This document shows, piece after piece, positions 12,931 to 22,977 of a stretch of DNA of 64,000 nucleotides. Origin of the DNA: Eretmocerus hayati (lineage: Eukaryota > Arthropoda > Insecta > Hymenoptera > Aphelinidae); contig CM056744.1 of the NCBI GenBank assembly GCA_029851415.1, positions 12,903,268 through 12,967,267 of the forward strand. The letters run 5' to 3'. The translations under genes were made by a program, and so were the position numbers. How positions within the stretch are numbered: the stretch's first letter is position 1; every line of letters starts with the position of its first letter. Under the pieces are notes generated by a model. It saw only the letters and a list, made by a program, of their open reading frames with translations, was not told the origin of the DNA and did not search any database.

Positions 12931-13519
12931 GCTCGGGAATCACAAATGATTGAATCTTAGTGATCGGCTTCAGCCAGTAATATTATGTCAGCAAATTTTG
13001 CTGACTCAAGTCATAGATCGAGTTGAATTACTTCAACTCGAACTATGTACCTTCAAGGCTCGCATGGTTGCAAGGTTAACTGGCAGAATTTCGATGGAAA
13101 TATTAGAGGTGAGAAGGAAGATATTTCATTGCCTTTTTTATTCAAGTGGAGGTACCTGAATCTCGTCTTAGTCCTCCACCAGCTCCAAGCCTGTGAAAAG
13201 AGATACGCTCTGTCATCGCGTTCTCGCGGACTACCGACTTCTTACACCCCGGTTTGGTGGCAGCTTCCCATCTAGTAGTCGAACCGTGTGCCCCCAGGAA
13301 CCAACCCAATTACAGGGTTTTAGTTGTCATGCATCATGTACACGACTAAGGGCTTACGCCCAGACCCTGGGTACCTTCGTTGGAAGTCCTTTGACTTCAG
13401 CCTTGGGAGGTCACAGCCGAAGCCTCTTATGAGAACTCTCTCCCAGTTTTGCTTACGCAAAGGACTGATTACTGCTTGAGCGCTCCTAGGGAGCATAAGC
13501 TCTCCCACGTTTTGATAAG

Positions 13520-14060
13520 GGTGTGTCCACAAATTAAGCGTACGCACTGCTCATCGGATTTTAGCCGGCGGGTGACATGGATTTCCCGTAGATTTCCCGG
13601 AAGATCGTCATCCATTCTCGATCGCTAATTTCAAAATTCTGTATTGGATCCAAGGGAAATCCATATCACTCGCAAGCTAAAATCCGATGAGCAGCGCATG
13701 GCGACGTGAGGGTGTGTCCACAAATGAAGCGCATGCGCCACCCACTGGCGTACGCTGGCTCATGAGCCCATGCGCTGCTCACCAAATTTGAGCCGGCTTG
13801 GGTGTTATTCACGTTAACCAGCTAATTTAAAACAGGACTCGAGTTTAGCTATCAAAAACTATGGACGATCTCGTAGCAAATCGAAGCAGAAACACAAAAG
13901 CGAGCTCAAACTTGGTGAGCGGCGCATGGGCTCATGAGCCAGCGTACGCTAAGCGTACGCCAGTGGGTGGCGCATGCGCTTCATTTGTGGACAAACCCTG
14001 AGCCGTGGTTATGCGCTGTGAGCCGTGAGCAGTGCGTACGCTTTATTTGTGGACACAACC
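13520..14060. mobile_element. Nested palindromic element
   Basis: The ends GGTGTGTCCACAAATTAAGC (left) and its inverse ending GGACACAACC (right) form a TIR of about 35 bp that includes GCGTACGCACTGCTCA. The left half (13545-13690) holds its own hairpin: TCATCGGATTTTAGC...GATTTCCC mirrored by GGGAAATCC...GCTAAAATCCGATGA. The right half is the related element at 13711-13998. Confidence 0.75.
13711..13998. mobile_element. Inner palindromic MITE of the same family
   Basis: GGTGTGTCCACAAATGAAGC at the left is inverted at 13979-13998. The arms of about 85 bp include GCGCATGCGCCACCCACTGG and GGCTCATGAGCCCATGCGC. Because the TIR resembles that of the surrounding element (13520-14060), this looks like self-insertion of one family. 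Confidence 0.8.
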
Positions 14061-14188
14061 TAATAGACTACGGTCTCGTGGTCTCACCCGTAGAATAACT
14101 CAGGAAGCCAGAGTAGTCGTCACATACTCGCCTGTCGCGATAGGCAGGCCCTTATGGCGATTTCAATTGAGTGCCCCGCGGCACCCGC

Positions 14189-14690
14189 AAAGGACTCAAT
14201 CCGTTGAGGCCCCTTATGGGAAACCTGTCCCAATATTTAGTCCTGGATTGGTAACGGCCGGAGGATCGTCACTAGGCGCTTCCATTAGCCAGATTTTTGC
14301 GTTAGTAGGCGGCCGCTACTTGCCCTTTTACTACTTATGCTTTTCGCGATTTGCTCGTCCCAGTGTTACACGACCTCCCTTGCGAAAGTTTGACTGGTCG
14401 CCGTCGAGGTTACTCACCGGATACTCCACTCCCAATGTTTCGTCCTGGAGATCAGTAACGGCCGCAGGACCGGGCACTAGGTGCTTTCACTTGCGCTAGT
14501 AACACTTTTCGCGGTTTGCTCGTACCAGTCTTACACGGCCTTCACCGTGAACGTTCAACTAGTCACCTTCGCGTCGAGGCTCCTGTGAGAAACCCGCTCC
14601 CATTTATGATTTGAGCTTGACTCAATGATGGTAAGTAGCGCCGAGACTAGTTTTTCGGAGGGTCGTCACTCTCTCGGCCTAACTCCAGCT
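14189..14690. repeat. Degenerate tandem units inside the 2.15-kb element
   Basis: Blocks repeat at about 166-200 bp. The segment with TTTTCGCGATTTGCTCGTCC (14340) recurs as TTTTCGCGGTTTGCTCGTAC (14506), and GTAACGGCCGGAGGATCG (14252) recurs as GTAACGGCCGCAGGACCG (14455). A more diverged unit may lie at 13340-13510. Such internal arrays are common in non-autonomous DNA transposons. Confidence 0.65.
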
Positions 14691-15146
14691 GCAGCCAGAG
14701 CCAGCTTCCCTGTGGCTGAGAAGGAACATATGGAAAAATTCTTGATTCAACGCTAGATCGGAGTGTATTTGGCCATCCTTCGTTGGATCTGGCTTTTCAA
14801 GGGGACAGACGATCTGCCGAGGTTAGTCCCCGACGCACTTGGCCTAAGTGGCCGAACGTCGAGCTCTTGAAGGTGAAATAGTGGGTTAAATTCACCTCCC
14901 TCGCAAGCGCTTGTGTGCGCAAGTCTTTCATATATAAAGCCGTCCCGTCCTCTTGAGAAGCCAGATCTGACGAGTATTGGCGAAACGCACTATAATCTAT
15001 CGTGGAGTCAGAAATGATCTATGACATGAGTCGGCGAAATTCGCTGACATAATTTTACTGGCTGAAGCCGATCAAAAAGACTCGATCATTTGTAATCCAA
15101 TCATTTTCTTATGTAGAAAAAGCGTCGAACGACTTGTCAATGAAAT

Positions 15147-15561
15147 TCATGGACATCGACGACTTTTATGATTGGCAAGATCATCACTCAGCTGTGACAT
15201 TTGAGGGGAGCTTGTCAAAACTATATTTGAACCCAATAAAGTATATTCAGGTAACGTAAAGGGATGACTGTCTCCATAAACAAATCTCGTCGCAATGGAA
15301 TAATTCCAAACTTGCAGATGAACTTCTTGGAAATTGTTCCTATAAAAAATAATATCCCTCAACCTAACAAGAGAAAAGAGAGTCAAGGATGAGAAATCGC
15401 CTACAAACATGACTCCAGGAAAAAAAGTTCCTCTGATGGACGTGAAAGGCACAGCTTTTTCATATACTTGCTTGTAAAAATGAACTCCCCTCAAGTCAGT
15501 GAAGATACCCTTCGGGATGAGCAACCTGAGGAATCTTGAACGATATTGTAATTCAATCTGT
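15147..15561 (-). CDS. Possible orphan exon, function unknown
   Basis: An open frame of about 137 codons on the minus strand begins right after a good 3' splice acceptor (pyrimidine tract ending CTTTCTCACAG at about 15562) and ends at a stop near 15147. There is no in-frame ATG near the start. The product is rich in aromatic and hydrophobic residues and matches no family I know. It sits in a 530-bp unique gap between two mobile elements. It may be a terminal exon, a decayed gene or chance. Confidence 0.25.
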
Positions 15562-15629
15562 GAGAAAGAGTAAACAATGGTACATTTTTAAGTGTATCTG
15601 TAATTTACTATTCAGTACTCTTGGTTCAA

Positions 15630-16275
15630 GGCCAGTCCGGAGGGAATCCAGATTTTTCGCTCAATAGATGGCGCGTCGACCGCTATGCATGCGATCGGGA
15701 AATATGAGTATCTATTTTTCCTCATTGCATCTTGACCTCTCATTTCTAGCCCAACAGTGACAACGCAAGCGATGCATCATGAAAATTTCCAATCGGATGA
15801 GATGTTCCACGTCAAAAATATCCATTATATCCAAAGAAAATCATAATTCTTTGGCACACTGAATGAGTTATAATACTCGATGTTCACACCTCTTCCAAGT
15901 TTTTTCGAAGAGGATTTAGAATGTTTCGACGTGGAATGGCTCATTCGATTGGAAATTTCATTACACAGCCGAGATGCTATCTCATTTTGGCCGAAAATGA
16001 TTTGTTGATAGATGATGAACATGAATTGGCGAGGCACCTCCGTGTTTAGACCCCATTATCACTTCCACGTTTTCTCGTTTCCTACTAAACAGATTGACCC
16101 GAATTTTCGTGTAACTCCGTGAACTACGATTTGGAGGATGGGATGCTATCTGGCCGATTCATCCAATTCCAATAAAAGCGAATAAATGATAATTCCGCTC
16201 TGAGAATCATTGCGTGTAGCCGCAAGCTGAAAGTACGCCGGTGCGTGTCTGGTTGCGGTTCTGTGCGGATTGGCC
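15630..16275 (+). mobile_element. ~650-bp interspersed element, copy 1 (M2)
   Basis: The ends GGCCAGTCCGG (15630) and GGATTGGCC (16267-16275) are inverted, and TTCAA flanks both sides (15625-15629, 16276-16280). The element is collinear along its whole length with the inverted copy at 61478-62127, for example CGCTCAATAGATGGCG, AATCATTGCGTGTAGCCGCA and GGTGCGTGTCTGGTTGCGG. An internal inverted repeat around AAATTTCCAATCGRATGAG lies at about 15785 and 15945. The frame conserved in copy 2 is broken here by a stop. Confidence 0.85.
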
Positions 16276-16280
16276 TTCAA

Positions 16281-17927
16281 GGACATCAATATTCTTCTGT
16301 TTTGGATGCGTCATGTTTATTCGTATATATTGAATCTTGAATTTATAAATGAAAAAACAAACATTCGATTATTATCAATCTTAACAACAAAATCTGTGCA
16401 CCTCAGCGGTGAAGGTGACATACGCTCCACCGACTAGAACTGATTCTATCACGCAAGAAGACGGTAAGTCACTTCAATATGTCATTTACAGCAAATGCGT
16501 ATACTTGTGGTCAGATTTTGTTCGAGTTGTTTTGTAGATATCATGGGTGCACCCTAATATAAATGAATCACATGCTTCGGTATCTTCTAAGGTATGGCTA
16601 TAAAATCAGCGATCAATTTGCACTCAATCCATCGCATTGGAAAGGGCTCAATCCTTGAATTAGCCCCCCCCCCTTCTCTGAACTTCCGAGTGGGCCATTT
16701 GAATGAATAGCAAAAGCGTCTGAAAGCCACGATTCTATACACCCAGAGAGACTAAGAAGTATAGCAAAATACAGCTCTTCGACGAAGCTTTCCATACATA
16801 AAAGCCCGCATCTTGTAGAAGCTTCTCTTGCGGTTTGACCCCTCTGTATATAACCTCTCCGTAGATTTCGACGTCTAGCAATGTATTGGATGCGTTTAAT
16901 TACCGGTGAAATATCGTTAATTACTTGCTGGGTCTGATTCCATGGTCCGAGGCAAAGTTGTAGAGTTTAGCCGCGAGGAAGGCCAACTTTGTAGACTAGT
17001 GGATTATTTTGGTGAGATAGCTTCGACGCGGGTTAACGGTGAATCCTGTACATCCTGTACATACCTATATATATATACATTTATTTACTGCGTTTCTGTG
17101 GCTTTTGCGGTGATGGCGGTGGGGCTATCGATGCTTCGAGCGAATCACATAGTGTAGCTTGAGCTTTTAAATGATACAAATTCAATTTGTGATGAATAAT
17201 TCAATTCGAAAATAAAGGTGGATGGTTTGGGTTTACATTATGAGATTTTGTGGCTTTGTATTATTGCGATTCCGGTATTGACGATCCAATGAGATAGATC
17301 ATATTCTTGACAAATTTCGAATGTGCCTTGAGTGATGTAATTTATCGAAATTCTGTGGCTATTCGCGGGAACTACATTTTTTTTGCAATTTTTACATTGG
17401 ACTTGATCCAGTTATCACAATATTTCTAAACGTTGGAGAGTGACCGAGCATTCATTTTATTCTAAATCGGCAACATAACTTTTTTTGTGACGAATTATGG
17501 GCAAAAATATCCTTCCTCAAACGAGTACTCCAATTTCACTCACAGTTTTTGAAAATAAGATCATACGATACGCGTCTGCAAATTATGAATTTCACATCGC
17601 CATGACAATTTCGATCTTCACCCTTGATTTGGATCGGAACAAGTCATTGAAGACATGAAATACATTTCTTACGACCATGCATCTCTAATTTTCATCAGTA
17701 TTTCAACTAAAATCTGTCAGGATCCCATGGAAGTCTGGTAATAATTGGTAGGCCAACAAACATCTATAATTATTCTGAATCTAAAGATTCATAATCACTC
17801 AACCGGGAATATCCGGGGATTATCAAAAAAAATGAATAAAAGTTCCAGTAAATATTTGTGTGTTGAGGAACTGTGAAAATTCGACCGCTAATGAATTATA
17901 CCAATTATTTAACAAATTGATCTACTA
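16281..17927. other. Non-coding stretch
   Basis: No gene was recognised. A TATA-like 13-mer TATATAACCTCTC lies at 16847-16859 and a 71-codon ATG frame at 16942-17157 has no recognisable feature. The rest is AT-rich. Confidence 0.4.
16840..16870 (+). promoter_or_regulatory. Candidate TATA core promoter
   Basis: TATATAACCTCTC is identical to the box at 10590-10602 and is followed by a CGTAGATTTCGACG stretch. Motif evidence only. Confidence 0.2.
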
Positions 17928-19691
17928 ACAAGAGAACCACGGAGGGTCCGGGTCACCAAATCTCACCAAACTTTTTCCACAGTCTTGACTCACCTAAAAT
18001 ATGAAGAATCCAGAGTAACTCCGTCAAATGGGCCCTTTGTCCGAAGTTACAGCCTATGACATTAGCATTGCCCATATAGGCCCATATTAAAGAGTGATAT
18101 ATATATGAGTAGTTCCGCGCGAAAGAGACCTACAAAAAAGGGTCATGTCTTAAATTTTTTTCTTGACTTGTTCATTCGATTCTATGGTACAAAATATGAA
18201 CTTTTCACTACCTATGGGGCCCCAAAAAAATTTTTCAGGTACCTTCACCGTACATTACTTTATCTTTTTGAATTATTTTCAACGAAAAAGTTAGGGTATT
18301 TTTTTCAATAAAATGAATTTTTCTCGAATTCGTTCAAAGATACAGAGATGCGGTTTGCGGCATTCGAAAGGTCTTCAAAAAACCTATCGAAATCGGTCTT
18401 GTAAAGTTGATTTTGATGTTTTGGGTGATTTTATCGGGCAAAAGAGTGAAAAACATAGAAGATTAAATTTCTCGAAAACCCAATTTTTTAAAATTCTGAA
18501 AATTTGATATTTTATGTAAAATTTTGTGTTCTTCCAGAAAAAAATAGTCCCGAATTCCTTTTTTGCGTTCTAACGCCTATTTTTGCCAATTTTCACAAAT
18601 CCATTTTCCAGGCTTTTGAAAATCGTCTGTTTTCTGCGCATGCGCAGGAATTTGGATCCTTGAAACTAATCCCATTAGAAAGCCAAGAAAATTTCCTTCA
18701 AAATGACCACTTGCCAAAGTCAATTTCATGCGTTTAAACCGAATCTACAACGTATAAAAGATGAGCCTCCAGCTCGAGTGCGACACGTCGATGGACGCCA
18801 TCGAACGGGGGCATGCGTGGATTCTCCTTACTGCTGTCTCCAGTACCTCCGACCCACCTCTGAGGAACTCTCAAGATTCAGTGGTCTCTTCAACGTTGCA
18901 ACTCTGGCTCAAATGCATGAAATTGACTTCGGCAAGTGGTCATTTCGAAGGAAATTTTCTTGGCTTTCCAATGGGATTGGTTTCAAGGATCCAAATTCCT
19001 GCGCATGCGCAGAAAACAGACGATTTTCAAAAACCTGGAAAATGGATTTGTGCAAATTGGCAAAAATAGGCGTTAGAACGCAAAAAAGGAATTCGGGACT
19101 ATTTTTTTCTGGAAGAACACAAAATTTTACATAAAATATCAAATTTTCAGAATTTTAAAAAATTGGGTTTTCGAGAAATTTAATCTTCTATGTTTTTCAC
19201 TCTTTTGCCCGATAAAATCACCCAAAACATCAAAATCAACTTTACAAGACCGATTTCGATAGGTTTTTTGAAGACCTTTCGAATGCCGCAAACCGCATCT
19301 CTGTATCTTTGAACGAATTTGAGAAAAATTCATTTTATTGAAAAAAATACCCTAACTTTTTTGTTGAAAATAATTCAAAAGGATAAAGTAATGTACGGTG
19401 AAGGTACCTGAAAAATTTTTTTGGGGCCCCATAGGTAGTGAAAAGTTCATATTTTGTACCATAGAATCGAATGAACAAGTCAAGAAAAAAATTTAAGACA
19501 TGACCCTTTTTCGTAGGTCTCTTTCGCGCGGAACTACTCATATACTAACAATACTAGCGTTTTTGCTTGTAGCTCTGAGCAGGAAGCCCATTCAACGGAG
19601 TTACTGTGGATTTTTTATATTTTGGGTAGTACGAGGCTGCGAAAAAAGTTTGGTAAGATTTGATAACCCGGACTCTCCGGACTGCCCTTGT
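17928..19691. mobile_element. P1 palindromic MITE, copy 1, split by an insertion
   Basis: The two outer parts (17928-18103 and 19543-19691) together match the intact P1 copies at 24141-24471 and 52856-53183. Shared blocks are ATATGAAGAATCCAGAGTAA, CTCCGTCAAATGGGC and GCCCATATAGGCCCAT. The element is cut within its TA-rich centre by the 1.44-kb palindrome. P1 ends start ACAAGRG. Confidence 0.85.
18104..19542. mobile_element. Giant near-perfect palindrome inserted into P1
   Basis: The left arm (18104-18735) and right arm (18911-19542) are inverted copies of about 632 bp with only around ten differences, so about 98% identity. The ends read TATGAGTAGTTCCGCGCG. TA dinucleotides flank both ends (18102-18103, 19543-19544), consistent with a TA target duplication. 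A unique 175-bp spacer (18736-18910) separates the arms. Each arm contains the same mirrored short frames of 64-77 codons, which are by-products of duplication. No transposase was recognised. High arm identity implies recent formation or gene conversion. Confidence 0.9.
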
Positions 19692-20662
19692 AAGTATCAC
19701 ACGATGTGTCGAATTCTTGACACAATTTTCTTATACCCGAATTCTTTCTCACATAGATCCTGCAAGATTCAGAAAACATTAAATCTTACCATTTTCACTT
19801 ACACCTTGACTCCCGCATGAAAATAGCACCCTTGAATCTAAACCATGAATTCCATACTCCAATGAAAATATGCATGGTTACTTCTACAAAACATACGTCA
19901 AACATACCATTCGTAAAACTCACCTCCAAAGAGAAACCTCCAAAATACCAAAATAAACCTCCATTCGCATGAGCCAACCTCGACGACACATCTATCTATC
20001 TTCAACAACCACTGGACCGAATTTCCGCATCACCAATCGTAAATCTCCTTGCAAGGGTAAATCTCTGTTACCCTTACTGTACATGCATTTCAAATGTAAA
20101 CCTTGTTGAACTCGAAGAGATAGAAGCATCCAATGTACACATACATGGATTCTCATACTCACACGGATACGAAAGCAATGCAAGAGTAGCATTAGTATCT
20201 ACTCTGCTGAGGTAGCTGATTAATTAGAAACCGCGAACACGCCACCGCAACGGATTCATTTGAGCTCGTCACTGATACCTATACTATACCATACAGTTAT
20301 ACATATATACGAATGAGTTTGCTTCGAAGCTAATCGATGTAGTGCTATCGGATACCGGGCTCTTGATACATTGCATGTTTTGTGTGAAAAACTGTCTCAG
20401 TTATTTGTAACTGAATCCAATTGGTTAGATTTGTGAAAAAGACTCGGAACAGGCATTGCGAAGAATTGAGGTATGAGGAGGGGGTGAAGGGTAGGAAAGT
20501 GATAAGAATTTGAATTTTTTCTGGAATTCTAATTACCATGTATTTTGATAGTTTGAATTTTTGGAATTCTTCATTTTCTTGACTTTGACACTGATAACAT
20601 AGTTGAAGCAATTTTAAGTTATTTCCTCCATGATCAAGAAATCTGATGAAATATGATCGTTC
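19692..20662. other. Non-coding stretch, 3' flank of the peroxidase gene
   Basis: No coding sequence was recognised. The right part (20341-20662) lies just downstream of the stop of the minus-strand peroxidase gene and probably includes its 3' UTR. No canonical AATAAA was found there. Confidence 0.4.
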
Positions 20663-22402
20663 TTATTGGTCGAACTCATGTTGAAGAGCATACTCCATGG
20701 CGAAAGGTTCTTCTTTTGAGCCGAATCGATCAACGACTTTTCCTTCCTTGTTAATCAAAAATTTGACAAAATTCCATTCGATAGGTTCAGACAAGAAATC
20801 CGATTCAAATTTTTGATTTACCAACCACTGATACAAAGGATGAGCCTCAGGTCCATTAACATCAATTTTATCAAATATGTCGAATGTAACACCATGTTTT
20901 TTGATGAATTCTTTAATTTCTTCAGGAGTTCCTGGCTCTTGGTTATTGAATTGATTGCATGGAAAAGCCAAAATTCTCAAACCGTTTGATTCTGCATAAT
21001 CATTGTAGAGTACTTGTAGTTGTTCATAATTTGTATGAGCGAGGCCGCATTTGCTTGCGACATTGACAATTATGACAACGTGGCCCTTATATTTTTCGAG
21101 TGAGACGTCATTACCATCTATATCTTTAGCGTGAAAATCATAGATTGATGTAGCTTCTTTCCAATTGGTGTTATTCTGATTGAAATATTTTTGGTTGGCA
21201 GATACAATAGCCACACAGAATAAGCTAAATGTTGCCGAGAATCCTGTGGAGAAAATAAAGTTATATTTGACAGTTCATGATGATACGATAGACAGGCATG
21301 TCTCGGAAAACTTCTTAATCATTCACTGAGAAATTGATATTTCCAACTAACTATACAACTTAGATGGAAGAAAAACCCGCAACGTCACAAAATTAGCTCA
21401 TTGCTGTAAAAAACGAAAAGCTTTTACTTGAGATACGGTTTTCGTTGCCCGGTCACAAAATCGGTGGGCTATGCTGAAGTGATTGGAGTATTAGGTTGTA
21501 ATGATTGGAAGCTCTAGTGCGGTGGCGCTACAGTCTGTAGCGTGAGTTTACCCACACACTCTCTTGTCCGTAAGCTCACGGATGCCAAATAGACGCAAAC
21601 ATACCATTGTAAGAGTCTCACTCACACATGGTTGTGCCCCAAAGTCATCGGTGAGCTCATACGAACGAGAGAGTGTGTGACTAAACTCACGTTACAGAAC
21701 AGACCGTGGCGCCACCGTACTAAAGCTTCCAATCATTACAACCAAATAGTCTATGTTTTTGATTACGATGAAAAAATTTCTGGGCCAATTTCCCCATCTT
21801 GATTTTATAAAAATTAAATTTGGAGTTTCGCGGGCGTGGATCTGCCTTGGATCTCCAAAGGGTGAGACGGATTTGAGACGCTTTTGGTTTAAAGGCTTAT
21901 TGGCAAAGATCCGAATCCAACGTGTCTCGAATTTGTCTTACTCTTCAAGTATCCAAAGGATTTAAACCCACACCATTCTCGGCTTGGATAGGGATAGAAC
22001 TCTCAAAACACTTGAGAGAATGTTGCGGTTTTGGATTAGTTCCAAATTTAATGCACCATCATCAATCATTATGACAGATGGCACATATTTTGATGGAAGT
22101 AGTTTGACTAGGATGCCTTCACGAGAGCATCGGGGTATTATAATCAGAAGTAAAATCGCCTAGTTGGATACCTCAGTCTCGAATTTCGACAATATTGAAT
22201 CTAAATAATAGTGTAATCCGATCCAAACGAAATGTGACAAAACAGAGGATGCAACTTTTAAATCATCCTGAAAGGATTACAGGAACAAAAACATACATAG
22301 TAAGATATTAGTATAACCAAAATTATCGACATCAAAAATCAACCGAAGAATAAGATGTTGGACAGTTTTTTGTGTAAGTCATGATTAATACTCACGCATC
22401 AT
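20663..22402 (-). CDS. Secreted Cys-type glutathione peroxidase
   Basis: This is a phospholipid-hydroperoxide-type glutathione peroxidase, which reduces lipid and hydrogen peroxides using glutathione or thioredoxin. I read complement(join(20663..21243,22396..22402)): exon 1 gives ATG ATG C before a GTGAGT donor, and exon 2 starts after TTTTCTCCACAG. The joined frame encodes 195 residues. Residues 1-18 form a signal peptide (MMRFSATFSLFCVAIVSA), so secretion is likely. The catalytic tetrad is visible: Cys68 in NVASKCGL (codon TGC, not TGA), Gln104 in NQEPG, Trp159 and Asn160 in EWNF. FPCNQF is conserved. The usual resolving Cys of thioredoxin-dependent members is absent; the mature chain has only Cys68 and Cys98. 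N26-N-T is a possible glycosylation site. The whole domain lies in one exon, which may indicate a retrocopy that gained a signal-peptide exon. Confidence 0.9.
21494..21743. mobile_element. 250-bp palindromic MITE in the peroxidase intron
   Basis: GGTTGTAATGATTGGAAGCT at the left is inverted at 21724-21743, and the arms (about 70 bp) continue through GTGGCGC and GTGAGTTTA-CACACACTCTC. No clear target duplication. It lies entirely within the 1152-bp intron (21244-22395). Confidence 0.85.
22396..22402 (-). other. Peroxidase coding exon 1 (ATGATGC)
   Basis: The minus strand reads AACAAG ATGATGC followed at once by donor GTGAGT. Splicing to 21243 gives codons ATG ATG CGA TTC, which adds Met-Met-Arg in front of the hydrophobic segment in exon 2 and completes a normal signal peptide. 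Upstream on the minus strand lies a likely 5' UTR and a weak TATA-like CATATAAC near 22473. The exon choice rests on splice consensus and phase. Confidence 0.65.
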
Positions 22403-22977
22403 CTTGTTGAATTGTGTTTCACTCGCTGAGAAAATCTTGCTGCCAACTAGCGAGGCTGTGCGCCAGTCAAGTGTTATATGTCGATAAAATCAAGATTAGA
22501 GGAACATGAAAAGATATTGACTTATCAAAATACGCGTCGCGTTGCCCGCCTCTCAGCCATCCAATACCTGATTGAGCTACCATGCACATCGTATTTATGT
22601 GTGAGGGGCTATGCCTCATTGGCACGTTAGATCTTTAGAGTGTGAAGGTCTTGGATTTCTCACGTTCCGAATTATGAAAGTACCGATTTTCCTCTGAGAA
22701 TATTTTACAAGAGAGAAGGGGCTGGGGATGGTCCAAATCGGTACTCAGCCTTACGTAACTGGAAGGTCGAGCCATCACATTTTCAATTCCCCATAATTGT
22801 CACTCACTAAATTCATATCCATGTTTCTTTTGTTCATGTGCAAACCTCGCGCTAAAAGTCAACATTCAGTGTCAAGTAGCTGCGGTACTCTGGAACATCT
22901 ATGACGAAATGACTTGTAGGATCACGCTAGGGTTCGAAATACATCACCAGTTTCTGAATTATGATGACTAAATGTCC
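22403..22977. other. 5' flank of the peroxidase gene
   Basis: Minus-strand 5' UTR and promoter of the peroxidase gene are expected here. No other gene or repeat was recognised. Confidence 0.4.

Larger units (their letters stand above)
12942..15093. mobile_element. 2.15-kb DNA element with ~69-bp TIRs and 4-bp TSD
   Basis: The first ~69 bp, starting ACAAATGAT, return inverted at the right end (15025-15093) with about nine mismatches; GATCGGCTTCAGCCAGTAA is shared exactly. AATC flanks both ends (12938-12941 and 15094-15097), a plausible 4-bp target duplication. Inside are nested palindromes (13520-14060) and degenerate tandem units (14189-14690). A TATATAAAG box lies near 14933. No transposase was recognised. 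A 4-bp duplication would suit groups such as Chapaev or Sola, but the assignment is open. Confidence 0.75.

Noticed and set aside
13193..14690. GC-richer block resembling an rDNA fragment
   Set aside because: No recognisable rRNA core segment is present; internal tandem repeats and flanking TIRs show a transposon interior.
18105..19541. Paired 64-77-codon frames with almost identical products on opposite strands
   Set aside because: The mirror image comes from the palindrome itself; codon structure and known domains are absent.
21153..21214. GTG at 21212-21214 as the start of the peroxidase
   Set aside because: The frame continues upstream through a hydrophobic signal sequence to a splice acceptor; an ATG exon with matching phase exists at 22396-22402.
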